DNA of 64,000 nucleotides from Nocardiopsis gilva YIM 90087 (GCF_002263495.1 NZ_CP022753.1:5820312-5884311); one strand, 5' to 3'; positions 36,496 to 45,587 are shown, counted from the first letter of the stretch. A program made the numbers and translations. Notes: a model not told the origin generated them from the letters alone.

Positions 36496-37818
36496 GTGGG
36501 ATGTCAGGGACACCAGGGACGCCCAGGTCGCACCCGCTCGCTGTGCACCGTCGCGCTGAGCACGCTCACGCTCATCGCGTCGGCGCTGTTCGCGGGATCG
36601 GCCGACGCCGCTCCGACGGGGTTCCCGCATTCCGTGGTCGTCAGCGAGCGCCCCGTCTCCTGGACGCCGCACATCCTCGACGGAACCGTCAAGGCCATCG
36701 CGCAGGTCGGCGACGTGGTGATCGCGGGCGGCAAGTTCACCCAGGTGGCCGATCCGAATCGGCAGACCACCCACGCGCGGCAGAACATCGTCGCGTTCGA
36801 GCACGGCACCGGCCGGATCCTCACCGACTTCAACCCCACGATCAGGGGCATGGTGCGCACCCTGGCGGCCGGGCCCGGGGACACCGTCTATGTGGGCGGC
36901 ACGTTCACCGGCGTCAACGGAGACGGCCACCGCGGCATCGCCCGCCTGTCCGTCGCCACCGGCGAGCCGGTGCCCGGGTTCGACGCGAGCCTGGGCAGCG
37001 GCTCGGTCTACCGCCTCGCCCGGCACGGCCACCGCCTCTACATCGGCGGCTCCTTCGGCTCCGTCAACCGCGTCTCCCGCGCCGGACTCGCCCAGCTCAA
37101 CGCGTACAACGGCGAGGTGGAGCAGAGCTTCGACATGCACCTCAGCCACTCCCGCCGGGGCACACTGCGCGTTCAGGAGCTGGCGATCAGCCCCGGCGGC
37201 ACCCGCCTCGTCATCGGCGGCACCTTCACCCGGGCGCGCGGCCAGCGCCGCTACCAGATCGCCATGGTCGACACCGGCGTCATCCCCGCCCGCCTCAGCC
37301 GCTGGTCCACCGAGGGCTACGCCGCCCGCTGCGACTACTCCCGGATGCACACCTACATCCGCCAGATCGACTTCTCCCCGGACGGCTCCTACTTCGTGGT
37401 CGTCACCGCCGGCGGCCCCATCCTCAAACGGGGCCTGTGCAAGACCGCCACCCGCTGGGAGACGGGCGACTACCCCAACGCCCGACACACCTGGGCCAAC
37501 CACACCGGCGGCGACTCCCTCTACTCCGTCGAGATCACCGGCTCGGCCGTCTACGTCGGCGGCCACCAGCGCTGGATGAACAACGCGATGGGCAACTCCG
37601 AGCCCGGCCCCGGCGCGGTGAAGCGCAAAGGCATCGCCGCCCTCGACCCCAACAGCGGCAAGGCCCTGCCCTGGAACCCCGGCCGCGCCCGGGGCCACGG
37701 CGCCGAAGCCCTGACGGCCACCGCGGACGGCCTGTTCGTCGGCAGCGACACCAGCCGCCTCGCGGGCTACAAGCGCGGCCGCATCGGCATGTTCCCGCTC
37801 AAGGGCCGCACCGAGTGA
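36496..37818 (+). CDS. Secreted beta-propeller (delta-60 repeat-like) protein
   Basis: A 440-residue exported protein starting at GTG with GGAGAA upstream. The signal peptide has a basic N-terminus and TLTLIASALFAGSADA-A as cleavage region. The mature part is made of repeats such as VKAIAQVGDVVIAGGKFTQV, VRTLAAGPGDTVYVGGTFTG and LARHGHRLYIGGSFGSVNRV, with the recurring (V/I)GG(T/K/S)F motif of delta-60-type propellers. At least five blades can be counted. Two Cys (in ARCDYS and GLCKTA) may form a disulfide. Related actinomycete proteins are extracellular and uncharacterised; a hairpin terminator follows. Confidence 0.82.
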   Translation: MGCQGHQGRPGRTRSLCTVALSTLTLIASALFAGSADAAPTGFPHSVVVSERPVSWTPHILDGTVKAIAQVGDVVIAGGKFTQVADPNRQTTHARQNIVAFEHGTGRILTDFNPTIRGMVRTLAAGPGDTVYVGGTFTGVNGDGHRGIARLSVATGEPVPGFDASLGSGSVYRLARHGHRLYIGGSFGSVNRVSRAGLAQLNAYNGEVEQSFDMHLSHSRRGTLRVQELAISPGGTRLVIGGTFTRARGQRRYQIAMVDTGVIPARLSRWSTEGYAARCDYSRMHTYIRQIDFSPDGSYFVVVTAGGPILKRGLCKTATRWETGDYPNARHTWANHTGGDSLYSVEITGSAVYVGGHQRWMNNAMGNSEPGPGAVKRKGIAALDPNSGKALPWNPGRARGHGAEALTATADGLFVGSDTSRLAGYKRGRIGMFPLKGRTE

Positions 37819-37846
37819 GACGCCGACGATAGGACGCGCAACGCGA

Positions 37847-37870
37847 TGGCCCCACTGCTGGGGCCATCTG
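37847..37870 (+). terminator. Hairpin terminator of the propeller gene
   Basis: GATGGCCCC pairs with GGGGCCATC around a short loop; CTGTTGTC follows. It is 28 bp beyond the stop. Confidence 0.7.
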
Positions 37871-37952
37871 TTGTCAGAGGTCGGTGTCGGCCGACCTTCA
37901 TGCCGTTAACGGAGAGCGGCCCGCTCGATTCCGACCCCGGCGCGACGGCCGG

Positions 37953-38312
37953 TCAGGAGCGCTCGCCGCTCGCGGCGGACGGGGACTCCGGGCTCGTGCC
38001 GTCGGCGTGAGAAGCGGTGCGGGGGTCAGTCGACACGGTCGCCTCGGCGGGCTGGAGCCGATCTGCGTCGTCCTCCTTGGAAGCACCTTCTTCCAGGCGT
38101 TCCCCCATGCCGCGCATCTTGGCCAGGCCCTCGGCGACGACGGCGGACATGGCGTCGCGCTGCTTGGACAGCAGCACGTAGCTCACCAGGCCGCTGATCA
38201 GGAACGCCAGTGCCAGGGCGAGGAAATCACGGGCGCCCAGGAGGTAGAGAACACCGAGCGCCACGGCGAAGAGCAGGAGCCGAGACGCGGTGTAGGCGAG
38301 GACGCTACGCAT
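37953..38312 (-). CDS. DUF4229 membrane protein
   Basis: A 119-residue protein with two N-terminal helices (YTASRLLLFAVALGVLYLLG and DFLALALAFLISGLVSYVLL) followed by the basic loop SKQRDAMSAVVAEGLAKMRG and an acidic, Ser/Pro-rich tail. This is the DUF4229 pattern, widespread in actinobacteria near cytochrome c assembly genes, as here. Role unknown. Confidence 0.85.
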   Translation of the reverse strand: MRSVLAYTASRLLLFAVALGVLYLLGARDFLALALAFLISGLVSYVLLSKQRDAMSAVVAEGLAKMRGMGERLEEGASKEDDADRLQPAEATVSTDPRTASHADGTSPESPSAASGERS

Positions 38313-38711
38313 GAAAACTGCCTCACAACGGGTGAAGATCGGAATAGATTGGTCTTGTGGGAGAAATCACCGGCGAGGTGATGTCGGCGGCTTCGGCGTC
38401 GGCCCCATGCCTCGTCGGCGTGCCCACCGGACCACCCCTCCCTCACCAGGGTAAGGGCAGGTCGGTGGGGTGCGGCATCGGCCCCGGGCGGGTGTCGGGA
38501 CGGAGCTACCCCCACAAGGAATGCCGATCATCGGATGTATCGAAACCGACAGGTTGCAATAAAAGTTACGTTCCGATCACATATCGCGCACTCGCCACCT
38601 GTTCCACTCAATTTTTACGAAAACTAGGGAGGAAACGGACTAACTCGTGCAGACTAGGGGATCAGACGCCCGCCTCCCCCCAGACATCGACGGCGGGCCC
38701 GAAGGGGGATT
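38313..38711. other. Divergent promoter region upstream of DUF4229 and the BldC-like gene
   Basis: About 400 bp without a supportable gene. The part 38540-38650 is AT-rich (for example CAATTTTTACGAAAACTAGG near 38611) and probably contains the promoter of the BldC-like gene. No specific operator was recognised. Confidence 0.4.
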
Positions 38712-38912
38712 GTGAAGGTGGAAAGAGGAAGCGAACGCTTGCTGACCCCCGGAGAAGTGGCCTCGCTCTTCCGGGTCGACCCCAAGACGGTGACCCGCTG
38801 GGCCGCCTCCGGCCGGATCAGCAGTATCCGAACACCCGGCGGACACCGCCGGTTCCGTGAGTCCGAAGTCCGCGCGCTGCTGCACGGGGAGCCCACTGAG
38901 ACGACCACCTGA
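38712..38912 (+). CDS. BldC-like MerR-type DNA-binding protein
   Basis: A 66-residue protein consisting of one winged-HTH: LLTPGEVASLFRVDPKTVTR followed by WAASGRISSIRTPGGHRRFR and ESEVRALLHG. This closely follows BldC of Streptomyces, a developmental regulator that binds direct repeats in head-to-tail oligomers. The GTG at 38712 is fixed by GAAGGGGG 3 nt upstream (tight spacing). Whether it is the BldC orthologue or a paralogue cannot be told without the rest of the genome. Confidence 0.88.
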   Translation: MKVERGSERLLTPGEVASLFRVDPKTVTRWAASGRISSIRTPGGHRRFRESEVRALLHGEPTETTT

Positions 38913-39032
38913 CGAGCACCACGACCTCATCCCCAGCCCGTCACGCGGAGAACGGCAAGTTGGATCTCCCCCTCGGCCACCGAGTCACTGTCTCCCCATG
39001 CAGGTGGGGTGGAACGAAGATAGGCTTTCTCC

Positions 39033-39380
39033 ATGGTGTGGCTCGCTGGTCTGATCACGCTGATCTCGATCGTGCTCTGGGTGTACGCGTTCTTCGACGC
39101 GCTCACCTGCCCTGCGGACGAGGCACGCAACCTGCCAAAACTCCTCTGGTTGGTCGTGATCGTGCTCTTCGTGCCAGTCGGTGCCCTGCTCTGGCTCTTT
39201 CTCGGGCGCCCGAAGGCGGCGACCACGAGCACAGCGTCGGCCCGGCCCCAGCCCGCGCCGAACGAGCCCATGGACCCGTCTGATCCGCAGCCACCGTCCG
39301 GGCGGTCTCACCCGCTCGGCCCGGACGACGACCCAGAGTTCCTACGCCGCCTGAACAAGCGCATCAACCCCGATGACTAG
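39033..39380 (+). CDS. PLDc_N domain small membrane protein
   Basis: A 115-residue protein with two helices (WLAGLITLISIVLWVYAFFD and LLWLVVIVLFVPVGALLWLF) separated by the polar loop ALTCPADEARNLPK, then GRPKAATT. This is the phospholipase D-nuclease N-terminal (PLDc_N) arrangement, a membrane anchor module that also occurs as a stand-alone protein. The C-terminus is Pro/Asp-rich and ends FLRRLNKRINPDD. A 40-bp perfect palindrome follows as terminator. Confidence 0.85.
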   Translation: MVWLAGLITLISIVLWVYAFFDALTCPADEARNLPKLLWLVVIVLFVPVGALLWLFLGRPKAATTSTASARPQPAPNEPMDPSDPQPPSGRSHPLGPDDDPEFLRRLNKRINPDD

Positions 39381-39394
39381 GACATTGCACGTGA

Positions 39395-39434
39395 GCGTGG
39401 GGGCGTGACCTGATATCAGGTCACGCCCCCACGC
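39395..39434. terminator. 40-bp perfect palindrome acting as terminator
   Basis: The two 20-nt arms are exact complements with no loop-forming mismatch, centred on GATATC (39412-39417), followed by TTTTGG. It lies 15 bp after the PLDc_N stop and 50 bp before the duplicated ccsB end, so it may serve both directions. Confidence 0.75.
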
Positions 39435-39484
39435 TTTTGGCCATCGGGTAGCGGGACTACGCGCGCGGCCGACAGGTTCGACGG

Positions 39485-39535
39485 TCAGGCGTAGCTGTGC
39501 AGGCCGCTGAACATGTAGTTCACACCGAAGAAGTT
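39485..39535 (-). repeat. Duplicated 3' end of ccsB (downstream copy)
   Basis: A 51-bp segment identical at 49 of 51 positions to the true 3' end of ccsB at 39580-39630, in the same orientation, 95 bp away. It encodes FFGVNYMFSGLHSYA and a stop, but out of frame with ccsB. Confidence 0.9.
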
Positions 39536-39579
39536 CCGTACCTCCCAGGGGGACGACCCCCTTCGACCCCCGCAGCCCC

Positions 39580-40680
39580 TCAGGCGTAGCTGTGCAAGCC
39601 ACTGAACATGTAGTTCACACCGAAGAAGTTGAACAGCAGGCAGACGAAGCCGATGAGGCCGATCCAGGCGGCCTTGGACCCACGCCACCCGGCCGTGGCG
39701 CGAGCGTGCAGGTAGGCGGCGTACACGGTCCAGGTGATGAAGGACCAGACCTCCTTGGGGTCCCACCCCCAGAAGCGGCCCCAGGCCTCGTCGGCCCAGA
39801 TGGCGCCCGCGATGACGCCGAACGTCCACAGCGGGAACGCGAACAGGATGAACCGGTGCGAGACCCGGTCGAGCAGCTCGGGACTGGGCAGTCGGGCGGC
39901 GATGCCGGTCACCATCTCCCCCGCCGCACGCTTCAGCTCGGTGCGGCTGGACACCAGGTAGGTGATGGCCGCCGCACCCGACACCATGAAGCCGCCGCTG
40001 GCCAGAATCAGCGCCGAGACGTGGATGGGGATCCAGTAGGAGTCCAGCGCCGGGATGAGCGGGCCCGCCTCGGTATAGAGCCATTTGACCGCGATCCCGA
40101 GCAGCAGCACCACCGGGATCAGCACGAACATGCCCAGGTAGCGCGCCTGGTAGCGGACCGCAGCGAAGAGGAACGCCGTCACCGCGCACAGGCACAGCGC
40201 CACGACGAACTCGAACATGTTGCCCCACGGCCAGCGGTCGACCGCCAGCCCGCGGGTGATGATCTGGACGAGGTTGACCCCGAACGCGAGGAAGGTGATG
40301 GCCAGCGCCACCTTCCCTACGACGTGCCGGGAGGCCTTGGCCTCGGGTTCCTGGTCGCGGACGTTGACCGTCATGTCGTCGTCGAGGTCGAACGGCGCGG
40401 AGTAGCCGCCGGCCGAGGCCGTGCCCCCGGCGGTGACGTGCCCTCCGGAGACCGCTCCGGTGGCGGCGGGCACGGCGGACGCGGACGTTTTCGCGCCGGC
40501 CTCCACGCGCACCGGCACCAGCCGGTTGCCCCGCAGGATCTCCCGGCGCCCGTACGCCGCCTCGATCACGAACAGGAACAGGGCGATCGAGTACATCACG
40601 ATCATGGCAAGGACCAGGTTGTCGCTGATCGATGCCAGATTCTTGTCCACCGCCGGCTCCGCGGCGAGCATCTGCACCAC
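39580..40680 (-). CDS. ccsB: System II cytochrome c assembly protein CcsB (ResC)
   Basis: A 366-residue membrane protein that, with ResB, carries heme across the membrane and attaches it to apocytochrome c. The WWD-type motif is WGRFWGWDPKEVWSFITW, with conserved His residues in VSALILASG-adjacent (WIPIHV), SHRFILF and AYLHARA. The N-terminal half has an insert rich in Ala/Gly/Thr (about residues 60-105), probably a cytoplasmic loop. It starts at GTG 3 bp after resB. The last 51 bp are repeated downstream. Confidence 0.93.
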   Translation of the reverse strand: MVQMLAAEPAVDKNLASISDNLVLAMIVMYSIALFLFVIEAAYGRREILRGNRLVPVRVEAGAKTSASAVPAATGAVSGGHVTAGGTASAGGYSAPFDLDDDMTVNVRDQEPEAKASRHVVGKVALAITFLAFGVNLVQIITRGLAVDRWPWGNMFEFVVALCLCAVTAFLFAAVRYQARYLGMFVLIPVVLLLGIAVKWLYTEAGPLIPALDSYWIPIHVSALILASGGFMVSGAAAITYLVSSRTELKRAAGEMVTGIAARLPSPELLDRVSHRFILFAFPLWTFGVIAGAIWADEAWGRFWGWDPKEVWSFITWTVYAAYLHARATAGWRGSKAAWIGLIGFVCLLFNFFGVNYMFSGLHSYA

Positions 40681-40683
40681 CGG

Positions 40684-42369
40684 TTACTCCTTCATCCCTG
40701 CGTCGTTGGCGGGTGCGTCCCGCAGTCGGTCCCTTAGTGTCCTGGCGATCCGGTGGAACTCCGCCGTCGCCCACGCGGCATCGGTCTTGCTCAGCCCGGC
40801 GACCTCGACCACGGTACGCCCGTCGTCCCCGCGCTTCGCGCGCACCCACGCACGGCGCGGGCGGACGAACAGCGCGGCCAGCAGTCCCACCACGGCCACC
40901 GACGCCGCGAGCAGGGCGGGGATACGCGCCGGGTTGCTGTTCACCTGCATGCTCAGGTAGTCGCGGTAGCCCTTGAAGGTGACCGACCCGGCGCCGTCCG
41001 GCAGCTTCCAGGTGTCGCCGGGCCGCATCTCCGGGGACTCGCCGAGCTCGTCCATCTTCTCGGTGTAGAGCTGGTACACGGACTGGGGGCTGCGCATGCC
41101 CAGATCGCCCTGGTAGGCCTGGAGCGTGACCACGGGGTCGCGGGTGTCGGGGAAGTCGGACGTCAGCTCGCCCTGGGGGGTCTTCGCCGCCGACGGGTAG
41201 AACACCGCGCTGAAGCCCAGCTGGTCGTCGTCTCCGGTGTCCGGCACCTTGATGACGCCGTCGGAGGTGAAGCTGAAAGTGTCCCGGTAGAGGAACGGCA
41301 CGGCCTGGTCGAACACGACGTCGCCGTCGGCGTTGGTCACCTCGAACTCCGGCGCGTAGCCATGGCCGAGCAGGTAGACCTGTGCGCCGTCCACCGACAG
41401 CGGCTCGTTGACCTCCAGCTTGTGGTGCTTCTCCGGCGCGTCGGGCGCCTCCTTGTAGCTGAGGTCCGCGGCGTAGGAGTCGGCCTGGCCGCTGAGTTTG
41501 CCGCCCTCGATGAAGGTCGCCTTGAAGTCGTCCACGTTGAACGAGAACGGCTGCAGGTCCCCGGCGTTCACGGCGGTGCCCGGGTAGTAGGCGTCGTAGG
41601 AGGGGACACCGTTGGCGAACCCGGTGCCCTCGACGACGAGCATGTTGCCCCGGTAGCCGTAGAAGGAGCCGGCGGCCACCGCGAGGAGGATGGCCAGCAA
41701 CGCTAAGTGGAAGACCACGTTGCCCGTCTCGCGCAGGTAGCCCTTTTCGGCGGCGATGGAGGACGTGCAGGTCGCGGCGTCAGCGGGAGCGTCGGTCTCC
41801 ATCCGGTAGCCCTTGAGCACACTCCGCGCGTGCTCCAGCACCGCGTCGGGCGCCTTGTCGGTGGTGAAGCGCGCGCAGTAGGGCATCCGGTTGAGGTTGC
41901 GCGGCGTCTTGGGCGGGCGGCCGCGCATCGTGCGGTAGTGCGCCATGGCCCGCGGCAGCACGCAGCCGGTGAGGGAGACGAACAGCAGCAGGTAGATCGC
42001 CGCGTACCAGGGCGATGTGTAGACGTCGAACAGGTAGAACCGGTCCAGCCACGGCGCGATGTCGGGGTGGTCCAGGAAGTAGTTGGTCACCTGGTCGACG
42101 CTGACCCCGCGCTGCGGCAGCACGGAGCCGGGGATGGCGCCGATGGCCAGCAGGAAGAGCAGGATGAGCGCGGTGCGCATCGACGTGAGGATGCGCCACG
42201 CCCAGCGCACCCATCCCAGCGCGGACAGGCGCGGCACGGTGACGTCGTCAGGGGAGCCGCCCGTGCCTCCGGCCGACGCCGAGCGCGTCGGCTCCTGGGT
42301 CTCCGCTGCCGATTCGGCTCCGCCGGGGCCTTCGGTCTCCCCGGGCTCGCCGGTCGTCACTGAGGTCAC
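40684..42369 (-). CDS. resB: System II cytochrome c assembly protein ResB
   Basis: A 561-residue membrane protein. After an N-terminal Glu/Ser/Thr-rich segment come helices SMRTALILLFLLAIGAIPGS and YAAIYLLLFVSLTGCVLPRA, then the conserved ETGNVVFHLALLAILLAVAA and a large extracytoplasmic domain (GNMLVVEGTGFANG ... QVYLLGHGYAPEFEV) closed by a final helix PALLAASVAVVGLLAALFV. This is the ResB/Ccs1 layout. The GTG at 42369 directly follows the ccdA stop; a second GTG three codons later is possible. Confidence 0.92.
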   Translation of the reverse strand: MTSVTTGEPGETEGPGGAESAAETQEPTRSASAGGTGGSPDDVTVPRLSALGWVRWAWRILTSMRTALILLFLLAIGAIPGSVLPQRGVSVDQVTNYFLDHPDIAPWLDRFYLFDVYTSPWYAAIYLLLFVSLTGCVLPRAMAHYRTMRGRPPKTPRNLNRMPYCARFTTDKAPDAVLEHARSVLKGYRMETDAPADAATCTSSIAAEKGYLRETGNVVFHLALLAILLAVAAGSFYGYRGNMLVVEGTGFANGVPSYDAYYPGTAVNAGDLQPFSFNVDDFKATFIEGGKLSGQADSYAADLSYKEAPDAPEKHHKLEVNEPLSVDGAQVYLLGHGYAPEFEVTNADGDVVFDQAVPFLYRDTFSFTSDGVIKVPDTGDDDQLGFSAVFYPSAAKTPQGELTSDFPDTRDPVVTLQAYQGDLGMRSPQSVYQLYTEKMDELGESPEMRPGDTWKLPDGAGSVTFKGYRDYLSMQVNSNPARIPALLAASVAVVGLLAALFVRPRRAWVRAKRGDDGRTVVEVAGLSKTDAAWATAEFHRIARTLRDRLRDAPANDAGMKE

Positions 42370-42371
42370 TG

Positions 42372-43193
42372 CTAGATCACCGTCGCAAAGCCTTGGGTCC
42401 AGCCCTGCATGATGGCTGTGATGTCGGTCCAGACGCCGGAGACCAGGAGCAGGCCGACGATCACCAGCATCAGCCTGCCCGCGGCCGTCACCGCGCGGTA
42501 GTGCCGCTTGATCCAGTCGAACGTGCCCAGGGCGCGGCGGTACAGCAGGGACGCGCCGATGAACGGCAGCCCCAGGCCCACGCAGTAGGCGAGCGACAGC
42601 AGCGCTCCCCTGGCCGCGCTGCCCTCGGTGAAGGCGAGCGTCTGCACGGCGGCCAGCGTGGGGCCGATGCACGGGGTCCAGCCGAGGCCGAAGAGCACGC
42701 CGAGCATCGGGGCCCCGGCCAGGCCCGCCTTGGGCATCCGGCTGAAGCGGATGTCCCGGTTGAGGCCGGGGATGACGCCCATGAACCCCAGGCCGAGCAG
42801 GATCGTCAGCACGCCCAGGACACGGGTGATGGGGTCGGCGTAGTCGAGCAGCAGGCCGCCGATGCCGCCGACGAACGCGCCCACGGAGACGAACACCGCG
42901 GTGAACCCGGCGATGAACAGCAGGCTTCCCAGGAGCATGGTCCAGCGGCGCGACTCCAGCTCCTCGTCGACCGTCGCCACGGTCGCGGTGGCGGTGCCTC
43001 CTTCGGCCTGCTCAGCGGTCCGACGCGCGCGGCGAGCCGCCGCCATGTCGGCGCCGCTCATCCCCGTGACGTAGGAGAGGTAGCCGGGGACCAGCGGGAG
43101 GACGCACGGCGACAGGAAGGACACCAGCCCGGCGGCGAGGGCGAGCGGGATCGCGAAGAGGAGCGAGCCCTGGGTGATGGTTTCGGCGATCAT
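42372..43193 (-). CDS. ccdA: Thiol-disulfide transporter CcdA
   Basis: A 273-residue membrane protein passing reducing equivalents from thioredoxin to extracytoplasmic ResA. FLSPCVLPLVPGYLSYVTGM contains the first redox Cys, and LFGLGWTPCIGPTLAAVQTL the second; six helices are visible. The loop between helices 1 and 2 is enlarged and charged. The ATG overlaps the resA stop (ATGA) and its own stop is 3 bp from resB. Confidence 0.94.
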   Translation of the reverse strand: MIAETITQGSLLFAIPLALAAGLVSFLSPCVLPLVPGYLSYVTGMSGADMAAARRARRTAEQAEGGTATATVATVDEELESRRWTMLLGSLLFIAGFTAVFVSVGAFVGGIGGLLLDYADPITRVLGVLTILLGLGFMGVIPGLNRDIRFSRMPKAGLAGAPMLGVLFGLGWTPCIGPTLAAVQTLAFTEGSAARGALLSLAYCVGLGLPFIGASLLYRRALGTFDWIKRHYRAVTAAGRLMLVIVGLLLVSGVWTDITAIMQGWTQGFATVI

Positions 43194-43819
43194 GCCGTAC
43201 CCGCGTCCCCGCCGTCCTCGGCGACGACGGTCTCGACGAGCCCCTTGAGCTGCTTGTAGTCGGTCTCACCGATGACGCGCGCGGCGATCCGTCCCTCGCG
43301 GTCGAGGACCAGCGTGCTGGGGATCGCTTGGGGCGGCACGGTGTCGCGGAACTTCTGTACGACCTCGCCGGGCTGGTCGTAGATGCTCGGGTAGCTGATG
43401 CCCTGGCTCTTCTCGAAGGCCTGGGCCGCGGTCTTGTCGTCCTTGATGTTGACGCCGAGGAACTCCACGCCGTCGTCGGCGAACTCGCTGCGGACCTCCT
43501 TCAGGACGGGGGTCTCGGACCGGCACGGCCCGCACCAGCTGGCCCAGAAGTTCACCACGAGGACGTCACCGCGGTAGTCGGAGAGGGAGATGGGATCGCC
43601 GTCGAGGCTGTCGCCGCTGACGTCGGGCGCGGCATGGCGGTCGCCTGGGTCATAGGAGGTGCTGGAGCCGTCCCCGGCGATGTAGCGGTTGTCGGAGGAA
43701 CTCCCGGTTTGGGTGGCCCCACCCCCGGCGCATCCGCTCAGCGCCGCCAGGACCGCGATCGCGGCGGCGGCACGCAAAAGCACCGGGCGCACGCGGGCGC
43801 CGGATCTGTAACAGGGCAT
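43190..43819 (-). CDS. resA: Thioredoxin-like lipoprotein ResA/TlpA
   Basis: A 209-residue exported thioredoxin. The signal ends in a lipobox AALSGC, so the mature protein is lipid-anchored at Cys. The active site is FWASWCGPCRSETPVL, with DYRGDVLVVN before and GVEFLGVNIKDDKTAAQAFE after. It keeps apocytochrome heme-site cysteines reduced. The ATG at 43819 is preferred because GAGG lies upstream and the signal peptide starts there; a GTG 12 codons earlier is less likely. First gene of the resA-ccdA-resB-ccsB operon. Confidence 0.9.
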   Translation of the reverse strand: MPCYRSGARVRPVLLRAAAAIAVLAALSGCAGGGATQTGSSSDNRYIAGDGSSTSYDPGDRHAAPDVSGDSLDGDPISLSDYRGDVLVVNFWASWCGPCRSETPVLKEVRSEFADDGVEFLGVNIKDDKTAAQAFEKSQGISYPSIYDQPGEVVQKFRDTVPPQAIPSTLVLDREGRIAARVIGETDYKQLKGLVETVVAEDGGDAGTA

Positions 43820-44052
43820 CGATGGAACCTCGAAAACGGGAGGTAAAGCGGGCACGACGTCAACAACGACAAAGTGTAGTAGATGCGTCAGCGCCTGCTC
43901 GGATGCCCCGGTCTTCCACAGTCTTCGCGCACGCGTGGCACGTATCAGGACACGACGTGGCGAATCGACGTGTGCTGTGCGCTGGCCTGAGGCCCACCCT
44001 CAGGGGCGATGGGCGGGGTTGCACCGCCCCCAATGGGTGACACGCCGTTAAA

Positions 44053-44265
44053 TCAACCGGCCTCGACGAATGCTTCGCGGAGGTAGTCGTGGACAGCGCG
44101 TTCCGGCACTCTGTACGAGCGGCCCACGCGGATCGCGGGAAGCACGCCGGAGTGGACCATTCGGTAGACGGTCATCTTGGAGACACGCATGATCGTGGCG
44201 ACTTCGGCCACGGTGAGGAACCTGACCTCTTCCAGAGGTGCCTTACTCCCGTTCATGTTCTGCAA
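44053..44265 (-). CDS. Excisionase-type helix-turn-helix protein
   Basis: A 70-residue protein with one winged-HTH: FLTVAEVATIMRVSKMTVYR followed by MVHSGVLPAIRVGRSYRVPE and AVHDYLREAF. Proteins of this kind are conserved across actinobacteria near proC, which is also nearby here (47 kb). The start is set by the conserved length. Target unknown. Confidence 0.85.
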   Translation of the reverse strand: MQNMNGSKAPLEEVRFLTVAEVATIMRVSKMTVYRMVHSGVLPAIRVGRSYRVPERAVHDYLREAFVEAG

Positions 44266-44523
44266 CGCCCTCGCTTCCGGACGTGCGCGTAGGTGTCACT
44301 GCTTCTGTCGGCCGACGCGGTGACCCCGTACGGCAGTGAGGGGAGACTCCCGGCCGCTACGCCCCATCGCCGCGCCGGCGTGCCGTTCGGTAACTGCTGA
44401 CACGTCCGTTTTCAGGGTAGATCCGCGTGCACGGCTTTGAAAGGCCGGTTTTGCTGTCTCTGCAGCTACATGAGGGCAGGGGGTCGCGTGAGGTTTAGCG
44501 GTTGGGTATAAACGGCTCCCCTG

Positions 44524-45321
44524 TCACCTGAATCCCGCCCGGTGCAGCATGTAGTCGGACAGCGGACGGTAGTCGGCGGTGGAGTATCCGTCGTCCAATG
44601 GGACCGTGGTGAGGAGTTTTCCCTCGTGTTCGGCGAGGAACAGTGCCGGATCGTTACAATCCGCGAACCCGATGGTGGGGATACCCGCTTCGCCCGCGGC
44701 ACCCGCGAAACCATGATCGGCGATGACCAACTGCGGCCACTCTTCGCCCCGCTCAGTAAGGGAGTTCAGGGCTGCCCGCATTCCGAAGGGATGGTGACTG
44801 TGCCGCGGAGCGTCACCGTCGACCACCAACCCGACGCCGTCGCGCCAGACGAGGATGCGGCGATTGGGGGGATGTTCGGTCGTCACCTCATAGGAGTATC
44901 CGCCCCCCGCGGTGACGACCTCGCAGCCGCGCTTCTCCAGCTCGCTCTTCCAGAGCTGATAGGTCTCCAGCAGGTTGCGCGGATGCCCGGTCGCGAACAT
45001 GACCCGCTCCTGCTTCCGCGCCGCCTCGGCGAGTCGGTCGCCCAGGGCCTCCAGGGCGTCCACGGTCAGGTCGGGGTCGATGGTGTCGATCCCCCACTGG
45101 TGCGATTCGTCGGCCACCACCCCGCAGCGCTTCGCCATCAGGGCGAGGACCTCGGAGAACGACCACTCATGGGCGAAGGTGAGACCGAACTGGTAGTAGG
45201 GGTCCTTGTGACATAGCCGCCGGTAGTGCCGGAGGTTGCCCTGCCGGGGAGTGTCCACATGCCCGGCAATTCCGGTACGCACCAAATGCGCGATGAGCTC
45301 TGCACGCGAAGGCGGCGCCAC
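44524..45321 (-). CDS. Phosphatase-like protein conserved in actinobacteria
   Basis: A 265-residue protein. Blocks include RQGNLRHYRRLCHKDPYYQF, LMAKRCGVVADESHQWGIDT, VMFATGHPRNLLETYQLWKS and LVIADHGFAGAAGEAGIPTI ending in the conserved PLDDGYSTADYRPLSDYML. A similar actinobacterial family is commonly labelled 'phosphatase'; I do not see a classical HAD or other catalytic signature, so the enzymatic call is tentative. The GTG at 45321 is supported by GGGAGGGGG 8 nt upstream. Confidence 0.65.
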   Translation of the reverse strand: MAPPSRAELIAHLVRTGIAGHVDTPRQGNLRHYRRLCHKDPYYQFGLTFAHEWSFSEVLALMAKRCGVVADESHQWGIDTIDPDLTVDALEALGDRLAEAARKQERVMFATGHPRNLLETYQLWKSELEKRGCEVVTAGGGYSYEVTTEHPPNRRILVWRDGVGLVVDGDAPRHSHHPFGMRAALNSLTERGEEWPQLVIADHGFAGAAGEAGIPTIGFADCNDPALFLAEHEGKLLTTVPLDDGYSTADYRPLSDYMLHRAGFR

Positions 45322-45587
45322 CTTAGATCCCCCTCCCACTGCCGGACGCGGCGATCCGGCTCGTTCCCGGCCGACGACCTGTCTCGCGCCCCAGGCGAAA
45401 CGGCGCATACCGCTCCACACGGAACGGCGCGGTACCGATCCCCCGGGAGCGGACAGCACGCGTCGTCATACCCTGTCCATCTCGGATTCAACGTCACGCA
45501 CCGGTCGGCCACGACCAGACCGATCCGCTCTCTGCGCTCGACGCGACACCTGCCTGACCCGTCGGCTCCCCGATCCGCATCCCGGCT

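Noticed and set aside
43820-44052. Searched for the tiny Lys/Arg-rich ribosomal protein gene often found beside the excisionase-type HTH gene
   Set aside because: No KKRRKRM-like frame was found on either strand in this gap.
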